A DNA stretch of 64,000 nt from Brachybacterium halotolerans (GCF_016623465.1 NZ_JAEDAJ010000007.1:1-64000); one strand, 5' to 3'. Positions 18,640-27,488 are shown, numbered from the stretch's first letter. Notes: a model not told the origin generated them from the letters alone. Numbers and translations: made by a program.

Positions 18640-20333
18640 GCCCCCGTCCGCCGGCCCCGCCGCCGCAGCTCGCGGGGTACGAGTACGAGCGTCTGCTGGG
18701 ATCCGGAGGCTTCGCCGACGTCCACCTGTACCGCCAGCTGCGCCCGCAGCGGAGCGTCGCGATCAAGGTGCTGCTCGCGAGCGTCCTCGACGACGCCGTG
18801 CGCCGACAGTTCGACGCCGAGGCGAACGTGATGGCGACCATGTCGACCCATCCTTCGATCGTCACGATCCACCAGGCGGAGGTGACCAGGGAGCACCGCG
18901 CCTGCATCGTCATGGAGTACTGCCCGCGCCCGAACTACGGGGCGCGCTTCCGCCGCGAGCGCATCTCCGTCGCCGAGGCGCTGCGCGTGGGCGTGCAGAT
19001 CGCGGGCGCCGTGGAGACCGCGCACCGCGCGGGCATCCTGCACCGCGACATCAAGCCCGCGAACATACTGGTCACCGAGTACAACAGGCCGGCGCTCACG
19101 GACTTCGGGATCTCCGTGGCAGCGGGCAACGCCCTCGAGGCCGAGTCCAGCCACGGGCTGTCGATCCCCTGGTCCCCGCCGGAGGCCTTCGAGGACCCGC
19201 CCAGCGCCGACGAGCGCAGCGACGTGTTCTCCCTCGCCGCGACCCTGTACTCGCTGCTGGCCGCGCGCACTCCTTTCGAGCGCAGCGCGGGCGGGAACAC
19301 CGCGAGCGATCTCATCGCCCGGATCTCCTCCGAGCCGCTCGCTCCGCTCAGCCGCCCGGACGTCCCGGAGATGCTGAACCGGACCCTCTCGGTCGCGATG
19401 GCGAAGGACCCCGCGGGCCGCTACGAGTCCGCGCTCGCCCTCGGCCGCGCCCTCCAGCAGGTCGAGATGGCACTCTCCCTGCCCATCACGCAGATGGACG
19501 TGCTCGACGAGCACGGCCCCGAGCACCCGCCCGAGCACACGGGGGAGGGCGACCTCGAGGCGCACACGAACATCCGCCGCGTCTCCACCGTCGACCCGGA
19601 CGCCCCGTCGTCGCGCGTCCTGGACCCCTTCGCCGGTGTCGCCCCCGCGCTGGGCGGCGGGCGCCCTGCCCGGTCCCGTTCGCTCGCGCCCGGGCAGGGG
19701 GACGACACCACCCTCGTGCGTCCCTCGCCGGCGCCGGAGGCGCTGTCCGGCGCCTCCGCGGAAGCCGGAGGATCGGCCGGGCCGGGCGGAGCCGGGGCAC
19801 CGTCCGCTGCTGCGGCGCCGGGAGCCGCCGGGCCGTCGGCGCCCGGAGGGCCCGCGCGCCGCCGGCCGATGTGGCCCCTGGTGACGCTCGCCGCCGTGCT
19901 CGTGCTGGGCATCGGGGTGGGGACGATGGCGGTCGTGCGCAGCACCTTCATCGCGCCCGAGGAGCCCACGACCGCGGCACCCACGACCAGCGAGGACTGG
20001 GAGCCGGGAGCGCAGGAGCCTCCGAAGGACATCTCGATGACGGTCCTCGAGAAGGAGCGCGGCACCACGCCGGGCAGTGTGAAGATCAGCTGGAGCACGC
20101 CCGAGGGGATGACGTCGAACGACGACATCAAGATCGCCTGGCAGAACCTCCCCGAGGAGTACGAGGGCGTGGAGACGGAGATGCTCGCCCGTGGGGGCTC
20201 CAGCATCACTGTCAGCGTGCCGCTGGCCTGGGACAAGCCGTGCTTCGTGCTCACCGTGGTGACGAAGAACGGCGGGATCGGACCGTCCACGAAGCAGCAG
20301 TGCGTCGACACGAAGGAGCTGCGGGGATCATGA
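18636..20333 (+). CDS. transmembrane Ser/Thr protein kinase
   Basis: A 565-aa Hanks-type kinase. The glycine loop GSGGFADV starts at 22, the catalytic Lys is K44, HRDIKPAN spans 136-143, DFG 156-158 and the APE-equivalent PPE 181-183, so it appears catalytically complete. After an acidic/Pro-rich juxtamembrane region, one membrane segment (about 412-434) leads to an extracellular domain of ~130 aa that looks Fn3-like and has two Cys. PASTA repeats are absent, so its ligand differs from PknB-type cell-wall sensors. The GTG start overlaps the FHA gene stop. Likely substrates are the neighbouring phosphatase, RDD-FHA protein or EssC-like ATPase (inferred from context). Confidence 0.93.
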   Translation: MSPRPPAPPPQLAGYEYERLLGSGGFADVHLYRQLRPQRSVAIKVLLASVLDDAVRRQFDAEANVMATMSTHPSIVTIHQAEVTREHRACIVMEYCPRPNYGARFRRERISVAEALRVGVQIAGAVETAHRAGILHRDIKPANILVTEYNRPALTDFGISVAAGNALEAESSHGLSIPWSPPEAFEDPPSADERSDVFSLAATLYSLLAARTPFERSAGGNTASDLIARISSEPLAPLSRPDVPEMLNRTLSVAMAKDPAGRYESALALGRALQQVEMALSLPITQMDVLDEHGPEHPPEHTGEGDLEAHTNIRRVSTVDPDAPSSRVLDPFAGVAPALGGGRPARSRSLAPGQGDDTTLVRPSPAPEALSGASAEAGGSAGPGGAGAPSAAAAPGAAGPSAPGGPARRRPMWPLVTLAAVLVLGIGVGTMAVVRSTFIAPEEPTTAAPTTSEDWEPGAQEPPKDISMTVLEKERGTTPGSVKISWSTPEGMTSNDDIKIAWQNLPEEYEGVETEMLARGGSSITVSVPLAWDKPCFVLTVVTKNGGIGPSTKQQCVDTKELRGS

Positions 20334-20381
20334 GGCACGCAGAGCACGCAGGCAGGACCGCACGAAGAGGGAGGCAGGGGC

Positions 20382-21095
20382 ATGGCAGCGTCGATCTCGG
20401 TCGAGTTCTGCGGTGAGTGGTACCGCGCGGAGGAGGGCGGCGAGCTGAGCATCGGCCGCGAGGCCGATCTCGTCGTCGACGAGGACAACCCGTACCTCCA
20501 CCGCCGGTTCCTCACGATCACGCAGGTGGACTCCCTGTGGTGGCTCTCGAACGTGGGCTCGCGGCTCTCCGCGACCATCACCGACTCCGCGGGCGCGCTG
20601 CAGGCGTGGCTCGCGCCCGGTGCCCGCCTGCCGCTGGTCTTCGACGTCACCAAGGTGGTGTTCACGGCCGGGCCGACGACCTACGAGCTGGACGTGCACA
20701 CCGAGACCCCGGAGTTCGAGCGCTCGCCGTCCCCGGAGGACCCGGTCGGCGAGACCACCGTCGGTTCGGTGCAGCTCACCGAGAGCCAGAAGCAGCTGAT
20801 CCTCGCCCTCGCCGAGCCCATGCTCGTGCGCGAGGGCAGCGGCATGAGCGCGGTGCCCACGTCCGCCCAGGCCGCGGAGCGCCTGGGGTGGCCGCGCACC
20901 AAGTTCAACCGCAAGCTCGACAACGTCTGCGACAAGCTCGATCGGATGGGCGTGCGAGGACTTCGCGGCGGACCGGGGAAGCTCGCGAGCAATCGGCGGG
21001 CGCGACTCGTCGAGCACGCCGTCTTCACCCGTCTGGTCACCGCCGAGGACCTGCCGCTGCTGGACAAGGCCACCGCCGACGCCGACGAGGACTGA
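20382..21095 (+). CDS. FHA-winged helix protein, candidate phospho-dependent regulator
   Basis: A 237-aa protein. Residues 1-~105 resemble an FHA domain (SIGRE, then LHRRF and SNVGS at the expected spacings). After a linker, ~128-200 looks like a helix-turn-helix unit (SAQAAERLGWPRTKFNRKLDNVCDKL-like) followed by a basic wing. No membrane segment. RBS GGGAGG lies upstream of the ATG. It sits 48 nt after the kinase gene and 15 nt before the EssC-like gene. The combination suggests a DNA-binding protein controlled by phosphothreonine, possibly the factor acting at the paired element upstream of the WXG100 genes. DNA binding is inferred. Confidence 0.72.
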   Translation: MAASISVEFCGEWYRAEEGGELSIGREADLVVDEDNPYLHRRFLTITQVDSLWWLSNVGSRLSATITDSAGALQAWLAPGARLPLVFDVTKVVFTAGPTTYELDVHTETPEFERSPSPEDPVGETTVGSVQLTESQKQLILALAEPMLVREGSGMSAVPTSAQAAERLGWPRTKFNRKLDNVCDKLDRMGVRGLRGGPGKLASNRRARLVEHAVFTRLVTAEDLPLLDKATADADED

Positions 21096-21110
21096 CGAGG
21101 ACACCACCGC

Positions 21111-24100
21111 ATGCGCATCAAGCTCACGCTGCGTCGACCCGAGGACCGGATGACGGACCTCGAGGTCACCGCCGACGCCACGGCCACCGTCGCCGACGTC
21201 GCCGGCGCCCTCTACCTGGGCGATCCGCTGCGCGGCGCCGCCGAGGCTCCCGAGGGGCTGACCCTGCAGGTGCAGGACGCCGGGGCGGGCCCCGGCGCGG
21301 CCGGCGTGCGCTCCCTGGACCGCGGCATCGACCTGATCTCCGCCGGCCTGCGCTCCGGCTCCGTGGTCTCCATCGCCCGCTCCTCCACCGAGTACGCCAC
21401 GCGCGCCGAGTCGCGCGGCGCCGACGTCGCCCTGCTGCGCGTGCTCTCGGGCCCCGAGGAGGGACGCGAGTTCCCCCTGCCCAGCGGCTCGAGCGTGATC
21501 GGTCGCGAGGGCGACGTGGACATCCGCATCGCCGACCCGATGCTGTCCAAGCGCCATGCCCGCATCAACGTCGCCGACGCCGTGGAGATCGTGGACCTGC
21601 GCTCGGCCAACGGCGTGGAGATCGGCGGGGAGCGCGTGGGGCGCGCCGTCGTGGGCCCCGCCGACACGGTCGAGGTGGGCGGCACCACCTTCTCGGTGAT
21701 CATGCTGCACCGCGCGGGCGGCAGCGCCCCGAACTCCCCGGTCGTCGAGTTCAACCGCTCCCCGCGCGTGGTGCCGCGCTTCGAGTACCGCGAGATGACC
21801 CCGCCGCAGCCGCCGCGCGAGCCCCAGCCGCAGTTCTTCCCGATCTTCATGATGTTCGCGCCGCTGCTGATGGGCGGGCTCATGTTCGCGGTCACGCGCA
21901 GCCCCTACTCGCTGATCTTCGTGCTGATGATGCCGATGATGGCCACCGCCGGGTACCTCAACCGCAAGTACCAGTCGCGCAAGCAGCTCGAGCGGCAGAT
22001 CAAGAACTTCGAGGAGTCCCTGGCGTCCCTCAAGCGCCGCGTCACCGCCGCCCAGGACCTGGAGCGCGCGGTCCGGCTCGTGGAGACCCCCTCCACGGCG
22101 GACGCGGTGGACTCCGCCTACCGGCTCGGCCGCCTGCTGTGGACCCATCGGCCCGAGCACGAGGCCTTCACGACGGTGCGCCTGGGCCTCGGCGTCGCGG
22201 AGTCCCGCGTCGGCATCCCGATGCCCGGTGAGAACAACGCGATCGCCCAGTACTGGGATCAGCTCGACGACATGCACGAGGAGTACAGGATGATCGCGGG
22301 AGTGCCGATCGTCGGCGACCTGCGGGAGTCCGGCGGGATAGGCGTCGCCGGGGGAGGGGAGCAGGCCGACGCCGTTGCCCGCGGCCTGGTCACCCAGCTG
22401 TTCGCCCTGCACTCGCCCACGGACCTCGCGATCGCCGCGATCACCTCGCGCTCCTCGCGGGCCCTGTGGGACTGGCTGAAGTGGCTCCCGCATACCTCGA
22501 GCCCCCATTCGCCGCTGGGCGGGGACCATCTGGCCGACAGTGCGCTCAGCGGCATCTCCCTGGTCTCGCGCATCGAGGAGCTCATCGAGGAGCGCTCCGA
22601 GGGTGCGCCGTCTCAGCTGCGCCGCGCGGTGCGCGCCCCCGTCTCCGCCGATCCCGTGCCCGCTCCCGACCCGGTCACCCCGAACCTCGTGCTCGTCGTC
22701 GAGGACGACGCCCCCGTGGACCGCGCCCGCCTGGTGCGCATCGCCGAGCGCGGACCCGACGTGGGCGTCTTCGTGATCTGGAGCGCGGCGACGGTCGCGG
22801 CCCTGCCCGCCGCCTGCCGCACCTACCTCTCGAGCGAGGACGGCGTGGACGGGGCGAACGCCGGCATCGTGCGCCGCGGCGAGCGCTACTACCCCGTGAG
22901 CGTGGAGACCGTCGGCCTCGACGTCGCCGCGGGCGTGGCCCGGCACCTCTCCCCGGTGGTCGACGCGGGCGTCCCTGTGGACGACGACTCCGACCTCCCG
23001 CGCGCCATCTCCTACCTCACCCTGGCCGGGACAGAGCTCGCCGAGGAGCCCGGCGCGGTCATCGAGCACTGGAAGGAGACCGGCTCGCTGACCCCGCGCG
23101 ACGGGTCGCCGCCGGTCCCGCGCAAGCACGACGCGAACCTGCGGGGCCTCATCGGCCACGACGGCCAGGACGCCTACCACCTCGACCTGCGCACCCACGG
23201 CCCGCACGCCCTGGTCGGCGGCACGACGGGCGCCGGCAAGTCCGAGTTCCTCCAGGCCTGGGTGATGGGCATGGCGACCGCCCACTCGCCCGACCGGGTG
23301 ACCTTCCTGTTCGTCGACTACAAGGGCGGCTCAGCCTTCGCCGACTGCATCGAGCTCCCGCACGCCGTGGGCATGGTCACCGATCTGTCCCCGCACCTGG
23401 TGCGCCGCGCGCTGACCTCCCTGCGCGCCGAGCTGCACCATCGCGAGCACCTGCTGAACCGCAAGAAGGCCAAGGACCTCGTGTCCCTCGAGCGCACCGG
23501 CGACCCCGAGGCGCCCCCGAGCCTGATCATCATCGTCGACGAGTTCGCCGCCCTCGCGAAGGAGGTCCCGGAGTTCGTCGACGGGGTCGTGGACGTCGCC
23601 GCCCGCGGCCGCTCCCTCGGCCTGCATCTGATCCTCGCGACCCAGCGCCCGGCGGGCGTCATCAAGGACAACCTGCGCGCGAACACGAACCTGCGCATCG
23701 CACTGCGGATGGCCGACGAGGCGGACTCGAAGGACATCCTGGGCGACGCCATGGCCGCCCATTTCGATCCCGGAATCCCCGGTCGCGCCGCCGCGAAGAC
23801 CGGCCCGGGCCGCATCGCGACCTTCCAGACCGGCTACGCGGGCGGATGGACGACCGACGAGCCCGAGCGCGCGCGCATCGACATTGTCGAGCGGGAGTTC
23901 GGCACCGGCGACATCTGGGACGTCCCGAGGCCGCCGTCCCCCGCGCGCAGCGAGCTGGGCCCCAACGACATCTCCCGCATGGTGCGCACGATCGGACGCG
24001 CCGCCGACGATGCCGGGGTCCCCGAGCCCCGCAAGCCGTGGCTGTCCGAGCTCGCCCCCGCCTACGACCTCTCCTTGCTGCCCAGCCGCCGCACCGACGA

Positions 24101-25577
24101 GGACCTCCTGCTGGGGGTCATGGACACCCCGGAGGACCAGGCCCAGCCCACGGTCTCCTACGTGCCCGACCGCGACGGCAACATGGCGATCTACGGCACG
24201 GGCGGCTCGGGCAAGTCGACGACCCTGCGCACGATCGCGATCTCGGCGGCGAGCGCGACGGCCCGGGGCGGCCCCGTGCACGTCTACGGGATCGACTTCG
24301 GAGCCTCCGGCCTGCAGATGCTCGAGGAGCTCCCGCACGTGGGCGCGATCATCTCGGGCGACGACGAGGAGCGCGTGATCCGGCTGCTGCGCACCGTGCG
24401 CGGCCTGATCGACGAGCGCGCGAAGAAGTTCGCCGCGGTGCGCGCCGGCTCGATCGCCGAGTACCGGGAGCTGTCCGGGGACTCCGAGGCGCCGCGCATC
24501 CTGCTCCTGGTCGACGGCATGGCCGCTTTCCGTGAGGCCTACGACTTCTCGAACCTCTCCAAGTGGTTCACGACCTTCGTGCAGATCGCGACCGACGGTC
24601 GTCAGGTGGGCATCCACGTGATCGTGACGGGTGATCGTCCGAACGCCGTGCCGACCTCCCTGGGGTCCTCGATCCAGCGCCGGCTGATCCACCGCATGGC
24701 CTCGATCGACGACTACATGAACTTCGGCGTGCCCAGGGACGTGCTCGACGGCGCCTCCCCGCCGGGACGCGCGATCCTCGACGGCCACGAGGCCCAGATC
24801 GCCGTGCACGGCGGCGACGCGAACGTCGCGATCCAGGCGCGGGAGGTCGGCGAGCTCGCGAAGGCCATGCGGCGCGCGGGCGTCGACCCCGCGCCCGGCG
24901 TCGACTCCCTCCCGGAGCGGGTGGAGCTCTCGCGCCTGCGGCCCGTGGTGGACGGTCGGCCGGTGATCGGCGTCGGAGACGAGGACCTCGAGGAGATCAC
25001 GATCGAGCCGCGCGGCGCCTTCATGGTCACCGGGCCCGGCAGCTCCGGCCGCACCACGGCGGTGCGCACGATCGCCATGAGCCTCAGGGCGCTCCCGCAG
25101 GGCATGCGCCTGGTGCGGTTCTCCGCGCGCCGCACTCCGCTGACCGGCCTGGACCTGTGGGACGTCGAGGCCTCGGACGCCGAGACGGTCAAGGAGCTCG
25201 CCGGACAGCTGCGCCAGACGCTCGAGTCGGGGAACCTGGGGGAGGGGCGCCTCACGCTGATCCTCGACGGGATCGCCGACTTCACCGGCAGCGGCACGGA
25301 GAAGGACCTCGACGCTCTGGTGCGCTCGTGCGTGCGCGAGGGCCAGTTCGTGATCGGAGAGAACGAGAACTCGACCTGGAACCAGGCGTACACCCTCGCC
25401 CAGCCCTTCAAGGCCGGGCGGCGCGGACTCCTGCTCCAGCCCTCGGACATGGACGGGGATTCGCTGCTGGGCACCCCGCTGGGCCGCTTCCGCCGCGCCG
25501 ACTTCCCGCCGGGACGCGGGTTCCTCGTCGGCTCGGGCCGCGCCTCGAAGCTCCAGGTCGCCCAGATCACGGAGTGA
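21111..25577 (+). CDS. EssC/EccC-type FtsK/SpoIIIE ATPase with N-terminal FHA domain
   Basis: This 1488-aa protein is the motor of type VII-like secretion. A ubiquitin-like/FHA-like start (1-~100) is followed by an FHA domain (~105-205; SVIGRE, SKRHA, SANGV), two membrane segments (~243-263 and 267-284), a coiled region and three FtsK-type ATPase domains. Domain 1 is complete: Walker A GGTTGAGKS 703-711, Walker B Asp810-Glu811. Domain 2 keeps Walker A (GTGGSGKST 1029-1037) but has Asp1135-Gly instead of Asp-Glu. Domain 3 has Arg1314 in place of the P-loop Lys and Asp1386-Gly. Only domain 1 is likely to hydrolyse ATP, as is common in this family. The FHA-first layout is like Firmicutes EssC, not mycobacterial EccC. 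WXG100 genes follow; no eccB, eccD, eccE or mycP is in the window. Confidence 0.92.
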   Translation: MRIKLTLRRPEDRMTDLEVTADATATVADVAGALYLGDPLRGAAEAPEGLTLQVQDAGAGPGAAGVRSLDRGIDLISAGLRSGSVVSIARSSTEYATRAESRGADVALLRVLSGPEEGREFPLPSGSSVIGREGDVDIRIADPMLSKRHARINVADAVEIVDLRSANGVEIGGERVGRAVVGPADTVEVGGTTFSVIMLHRAGGSAPNSPVVEFNRSPRVVPRFEYREMTPPQPPREPQPQFFPIFMMFAPLLMGGLMFAVTRSPYSLIFVLMMPMMATAGYLNRKYQSRKQLERQIKNFEESLASLKRRVTAAQDLERAVRLVETPSTADAVDSAYRLGRLLWTHRPEHEAFTTVRLGLGVAESRVGIPMPGENNAIAQYWDQLDDMHEEYRMIAGVPIVGDLRESGGIGVAGGGEQADAVARGLVTQLFALHSPTDLAIAAITSRSSRALWDWLKWLPHTSSPHSPLGGDHLADSALSGISLVSRIEELIEERSEGAPSQLRRAVRAPVSADPVPAPDPVTPNLVLVVEDDAPVDRARLVRIAERGPDVGVFVIWSAATVAALPAACRTYLSSEDGVDGANAGIVRRGERYYPVSVETVGLDVAAGVARHLSPVVDAGVPVDDDSDLPRAISYLTLAGTELAEEPGAVIEHWKETGSLTPRDGSPPVPRKHDANLRGLIGHDGQDAYHLDLRTHGPHALVGGTTGAGKSEFLQAWVMGMATAHSPDRVTFLFVDYKGGSAFADCIELPHAVGMVTDLSPHLVRRALTSLRAELHHREHLLNRKKAKDLVSLERTGDPEAPPSLIIIVDEFAALAKEVPEFVDGVVDVAARGRSLGLHLILATQRPAGVIKDNLRANTNLRIALRMADEADSKDILGDAMAAHFDPGIPGRAAAKTGPGRIATFQTGYAGGWTTDEPERARIDIVEREFGTGDIWDVPRPPSPARSELGPNDISRMVRTIGRAADDAGVPEPRKPWLSELAPAYDLSLLPSRRTDEDLLLGVMDTPEDQAQPTVSYVPDRDGNMAIYGTGGSGKSTTLRTIAISAASATARGGPVHVYGIDFGASGLQMLEELPHVGAIISGDDEERVIRLLRTVRGLIDERAKKFAAVRAGSIAEYRELSGDSEAPRILLLVDGMAAFREAYDFSNLSKWFTTFVQIATDGRQVGIHVIVTGDRPNAVPTSLGSSIQRRLIHRMASIDDYMNFGVPRDVLDGASPPGRAILDGHEAQIAVHGGDANVAIQAREVGELAKAMRRAGVDPAPGVDSLPERVELSRLRPVVDGRPVIGVGDEDLEEITIEPRGAFMVTGPGSSGRTTAVRTIAMSLRALPQGMRLVRFSARRTPLTGLDLWDVEASDAETVKELAGQLRQTLESGNLGEGRLTLILDGIADFTGSGTEKDLDALVRSCVREGQFVIGENENSTWNQAYTLAQPFKAGRRGLLLQPSDMDGDSLLGTPLGRFRRADFPPGRGFLVGSGRASKLQVAQITE

Positions 25578-25611
25578 GGGAGCGGGTCCTCCCCAGAGGG
25601 GCGTCGTCCAC

Positions 25612-25657
25612 ATGGGTACTTGTCCCCATGTCGGATCCGCCGGGCACTCCCTACAGT
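25612..25657 (+). promoter_or_regulatory. WXG100 upstream element, copy 1, with -10 box
   Basis: ATGGGTACTTGTCCCCAT (25612-25629) is an inverted repeat (ATGGG-N8-CCCAT). It lies 22 nt upstream of TACAGT (25652-25657), a plausible -10. A second copy with 17 of 18 bases identical and the same 22-nt spacing precedes the next WXG100 gene. The element would sit at or just above the -35 region, as an activator site or specialised promoter would. The leader to the ATG at 25765 is ~100 nt. Confidence 0.65.
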
Positions 25658-25764
25658 GGCCGCAGGAGCACGGCGGACCACCGTCGGACCCGGTGGGGCG
25701 CAGACAGGCCCTGCCGCGGTGACCGGAGGGTCCGGGAGGCCCCAGAACACGAGGAGGAGGAGCC

Positions 25765-26031
25765 ATGACCGAGAAGGGCATGGACGTCGACCAGGTGCTG
25801 AAGATGGCCAAGCAGCTGAACAGCGCGGCCGAGGACATCACCACCATGCAGAGCGACCTCACCACCGGTCTCGAGGAGGTCGACTGGACCGGCCCCGACG
25901 CCGATGACTTCCGCGGCAGCTGGGAGTCCGAGATGGTGCCGGCGCTCAAGAACATCCAGACCGCGGTCGAGCAGCTCGGGGCCACCGCCGAGTCCAACGC
26001 GAGCGAGCAGACGACCGTCTCCTCGCACTGA
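25765..26031 (+). CDS. WXG100 protein (ESAT-6-like)
   Basis: An 88-aa predicted helical hairpin. W-x-G is at 41-43 (DWTGPDADDF). It shares the GMD motif near residue 5 and the EQTT..S C-terminus with the other small WXG100 proteins here. There is no signal peptide, as expected for type VII substrates. The [13 protein letters not shown] is strong. It lies 187 nt after the EssC-like gene with its own promoter element, so it is probably made in excess over the machinery. Likely a secreted substrate or co-secreted partner. Confidence 0.92.
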   Translation: MTEKGMDVDQVLKMAKQLNSAAEDITTMQSDLTTGLEEVDWTGPDADDFRGSWESEMVPALKNIQTAVEQLGATAESNASEQTTVSSH

Positions 26032-26081
26032 CGCGCGGCGATGGTGCTCGACAGCACTCGGCCCTGCGGTCGGCGCCGACG

Positions 26082-26148
26082 GGACGCGTGAGCGGGCCCG
26101 GACCACCAGGACAGCAGCCGTCCGGGGTCCGGGCCCGCTCATGCGTCC
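26082..26148 (+). terminator. hairpin terminator after first WXG100 gene
   Basis: Arms 26082-26104 and 26126-26148 pair over 23 bp with one G-U, around a 21-nt loop. No T-run follows, as with most hairpins in this window. It probably ends the first WXG100 transcript. The remaining ~130 nt before the next gene contain TAGATT (26235-26240), a weak -10 candidate. Confidence 0.65.
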
Positions 26149-26277
26149 TGCGCCGCTCGCGTGCGGCCGACGGGGCGAGGCGCCCGTTCCCGACAGGGAG
26201 TCCGCACCCGGGTCTGCACCGCGAGGGGCCCTGATAGATTCGCCGGGATCTTCCCGGCACGGACGGACGGAGCGGCA

Positions 26278-26757
26278 ATGACGGTGCAGATCTCCTATCC
26301 CAGCGAGGAGTTCCCTCCGCCGGTCGGCTTCCGTCTCGAGGTCCCGGACGACTGGGAGACCCTCTCGGTCCCCGGCGTGCAGATGGCCGTCGCCGCACCG
26401 CGCCGCGAGGGCAGCTTCCGCGCCAATGTGGTGCTCACCGTGCAGCGCTGCCCGGCCGCGACGCCCATGCAGAGCGTGCGCGAGAGCCTCGAGGCGCGCA
26501 AGGCGGCGCTCCCGCAGCTCGAGGAGATCGACACGGGCGAGCTCGAGATCGACGGGGTCCCCTGGCTCGCGAGCGAGTACGGCTACACCCAGCCCGGTCA
26601 GCGCACGGTCGTCCAGGCGGCGCGGTACACGATGGTGCCGCGCTCGGCCCACGCCTCCGACATCCTCGAGGTCGTCGCGAGCTGCGGCGCCGAGGATGCC
26701 GATGCCCAGATCTCCGTGCTGCGCCGGATCCAGGACTCCGTGCGACCGGTCGTCTGA
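26278..26757 (+). CDS. small DcrB/LpqN-like protein in WXG100 cluster
   Basis: A 159-aa protein with no signal peptide, lipobox or membrane segment. The opening (PPVGFRLEVPDDWE) and the later FRANVVLTVQR stretch resemble the alpha/beta fold of the DcrB/PsbP/LpqN group. ATG 26278 was chosen because GGAG lies 5 nt upstream; in-frame sequence upstream to 26161 looks non-coding. It is located between two WXG100 genes, in the same direction. Members of the DcrB group serve as effector chaperones in type VI secretion, so a chaperone role is possible here, but the family call itself is tentative. Confidence 0.6.
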   Translation: MTVQISYPSEEFPPPVGFRLEVPDDWETLSVPGVQMAVAAPRREGSFRANVVLTVQRCPAATPMQSVRESLEARKAALPQLEEIDTGELEIDGVPWLASEYGYTQPGQRTVVQAARYTMVPRSAHASDILEVVASCGAEDADAQISVLRRIQDSVRPVV

Positions 26758-26805
26758 GCCGGCCGCCGATCCGCCGACGGTCCCGCGCCCGTGGGCCGAC
26801 GGACC

Positions 26806-26825
26806 TCCGCCGACGAGTCGGCGGA
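26806..26825 (+). terminator. short hairpin after the DcrB/LpqN-like gene
   Basis: TCCGCCGAC (26806-26814) and GTCGGCGGA (26817-26825) form a tight 9-bp GC-rich hairpin, 49 nt after the stop codon. No T-run follows. The surrounding 26760-26850 is rich in repeated GCCGAC units. It may be a weak terminator or only a by-product of composition. Confidence 0.35.
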
Positions 26826-26970
26826 CCTGCGCCGACGGGGCGGCGGAGGCCCCAGGAGGGACGCGCGGGGGACCGTTGTGGACGGCCGCCACATGGGGAG
26901 GAAGCGCGAAAGTGCCCTATGACCTGCAACGAGGGCAGGGCAGGCCGTCGGAAGAGGGTGCGGGACGGGC

Positions 26971-27016
26971 ATGGGTACTTCTCCCCATCGCCAATCCGTG
27001 AGGGCCTGCATACGGT
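26971..27016 (+). promoter_or_regulatory. WXG100 upstream element, copy 2, with -10 box
   Basis: ATGGGTACTTCTCCCCAT (26971-26988) differs from copy 1 at a single base. TACGGT (27011-27016) starts after 22 nt, the same spacing as in copy 1. The intervening bases are not conserved, so the shared block is not simply a recent duplication. The leader to the ATG at 27117 is ~100 nt. The third WXG100 gene has no copy and probably shares this transcript. Confidence 0.65.
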
Positions 27017-27116
27017 TGTCACATCACCTGGAGAACAGGGATGAACGGAACGGGATCGGCCGCCTCATCGACTCTCCGCGGTGCGACCGAAGAACACAGC
27101 GACACGAGGAGTGGAC

Positions 27117-27383
27117 ATGGCTGAGAAGAAGGGTATGGATCCTGAGGCCGTCAAGCAGATGGCGCAGAGCATCCGTGATGCGGGCGAGGACGCACAGGCG
27201 GCCTTCGACGACGTCAAGGGCAAGGTCGACGAGCTCGACTGGACCGGTGAGGACCACGACGACTACGTCTCGGAGTTCGAGGATCTCGCGGACAAGGTGA
27301 AGCAGCTCAAGCAGAAGGCCGATGACTTCGCGGAGTCGGCCGAGAAGAACGCCAAGGAGCAGACGACGGCGTCGTCGCGCTGA
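27117..27383 (+). CDS. WXG100 protein (ESAT-6-like)
   Basis: An 88-aa helical hairpin with W-x-G at 42-44 (DWTGEDHDDY), an N-terminal GMD at 6-8 and the C-terminus EQTTASSR, closely matching the first WXG100 protein's ending. ATG 27117 has GAGGAG 5 nt upstream; an upstream in-frame start would add 12 residues without an RBS. It is followed after 105 nt by a third WXG100 gene, likely on the same transcript, as for pairs that form heterodimers. Confidence 0.92.
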   Translation: MAEKKGMDPEAVKQMAQSIRDAGEDAQAAFDDVKGKVDELDWTGEDHDDYVSEFEDLADKVKQLKQKADDFAESAEKNAKEQTTASSR

Positions 27384-27488
27384 TCCCGGCGATCGGCATG
27401 AGCGCCCGGCGCGCTCCCAGCACATCACCCATCACAGAATCCAGCACAGAGCACGGGCCGTGAGAGCGGCCGGGAACAGGGGAGAAAC

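Noticed and set aside
20328-23285. Minus-strand open frame of 985 codons under the EssC-like gene
   Set aside because: The composition is shadow-like and it has no recognisable motif, while the plus strand carries FHA and FtsK motifs in frame.
26161-26277. N-terminal extension of the DcrB/LpqN-like protein
   Set aside because: The extra 39 residues are Arg-rich with no conserved feature, and the RBS is placed for ATG 26278.
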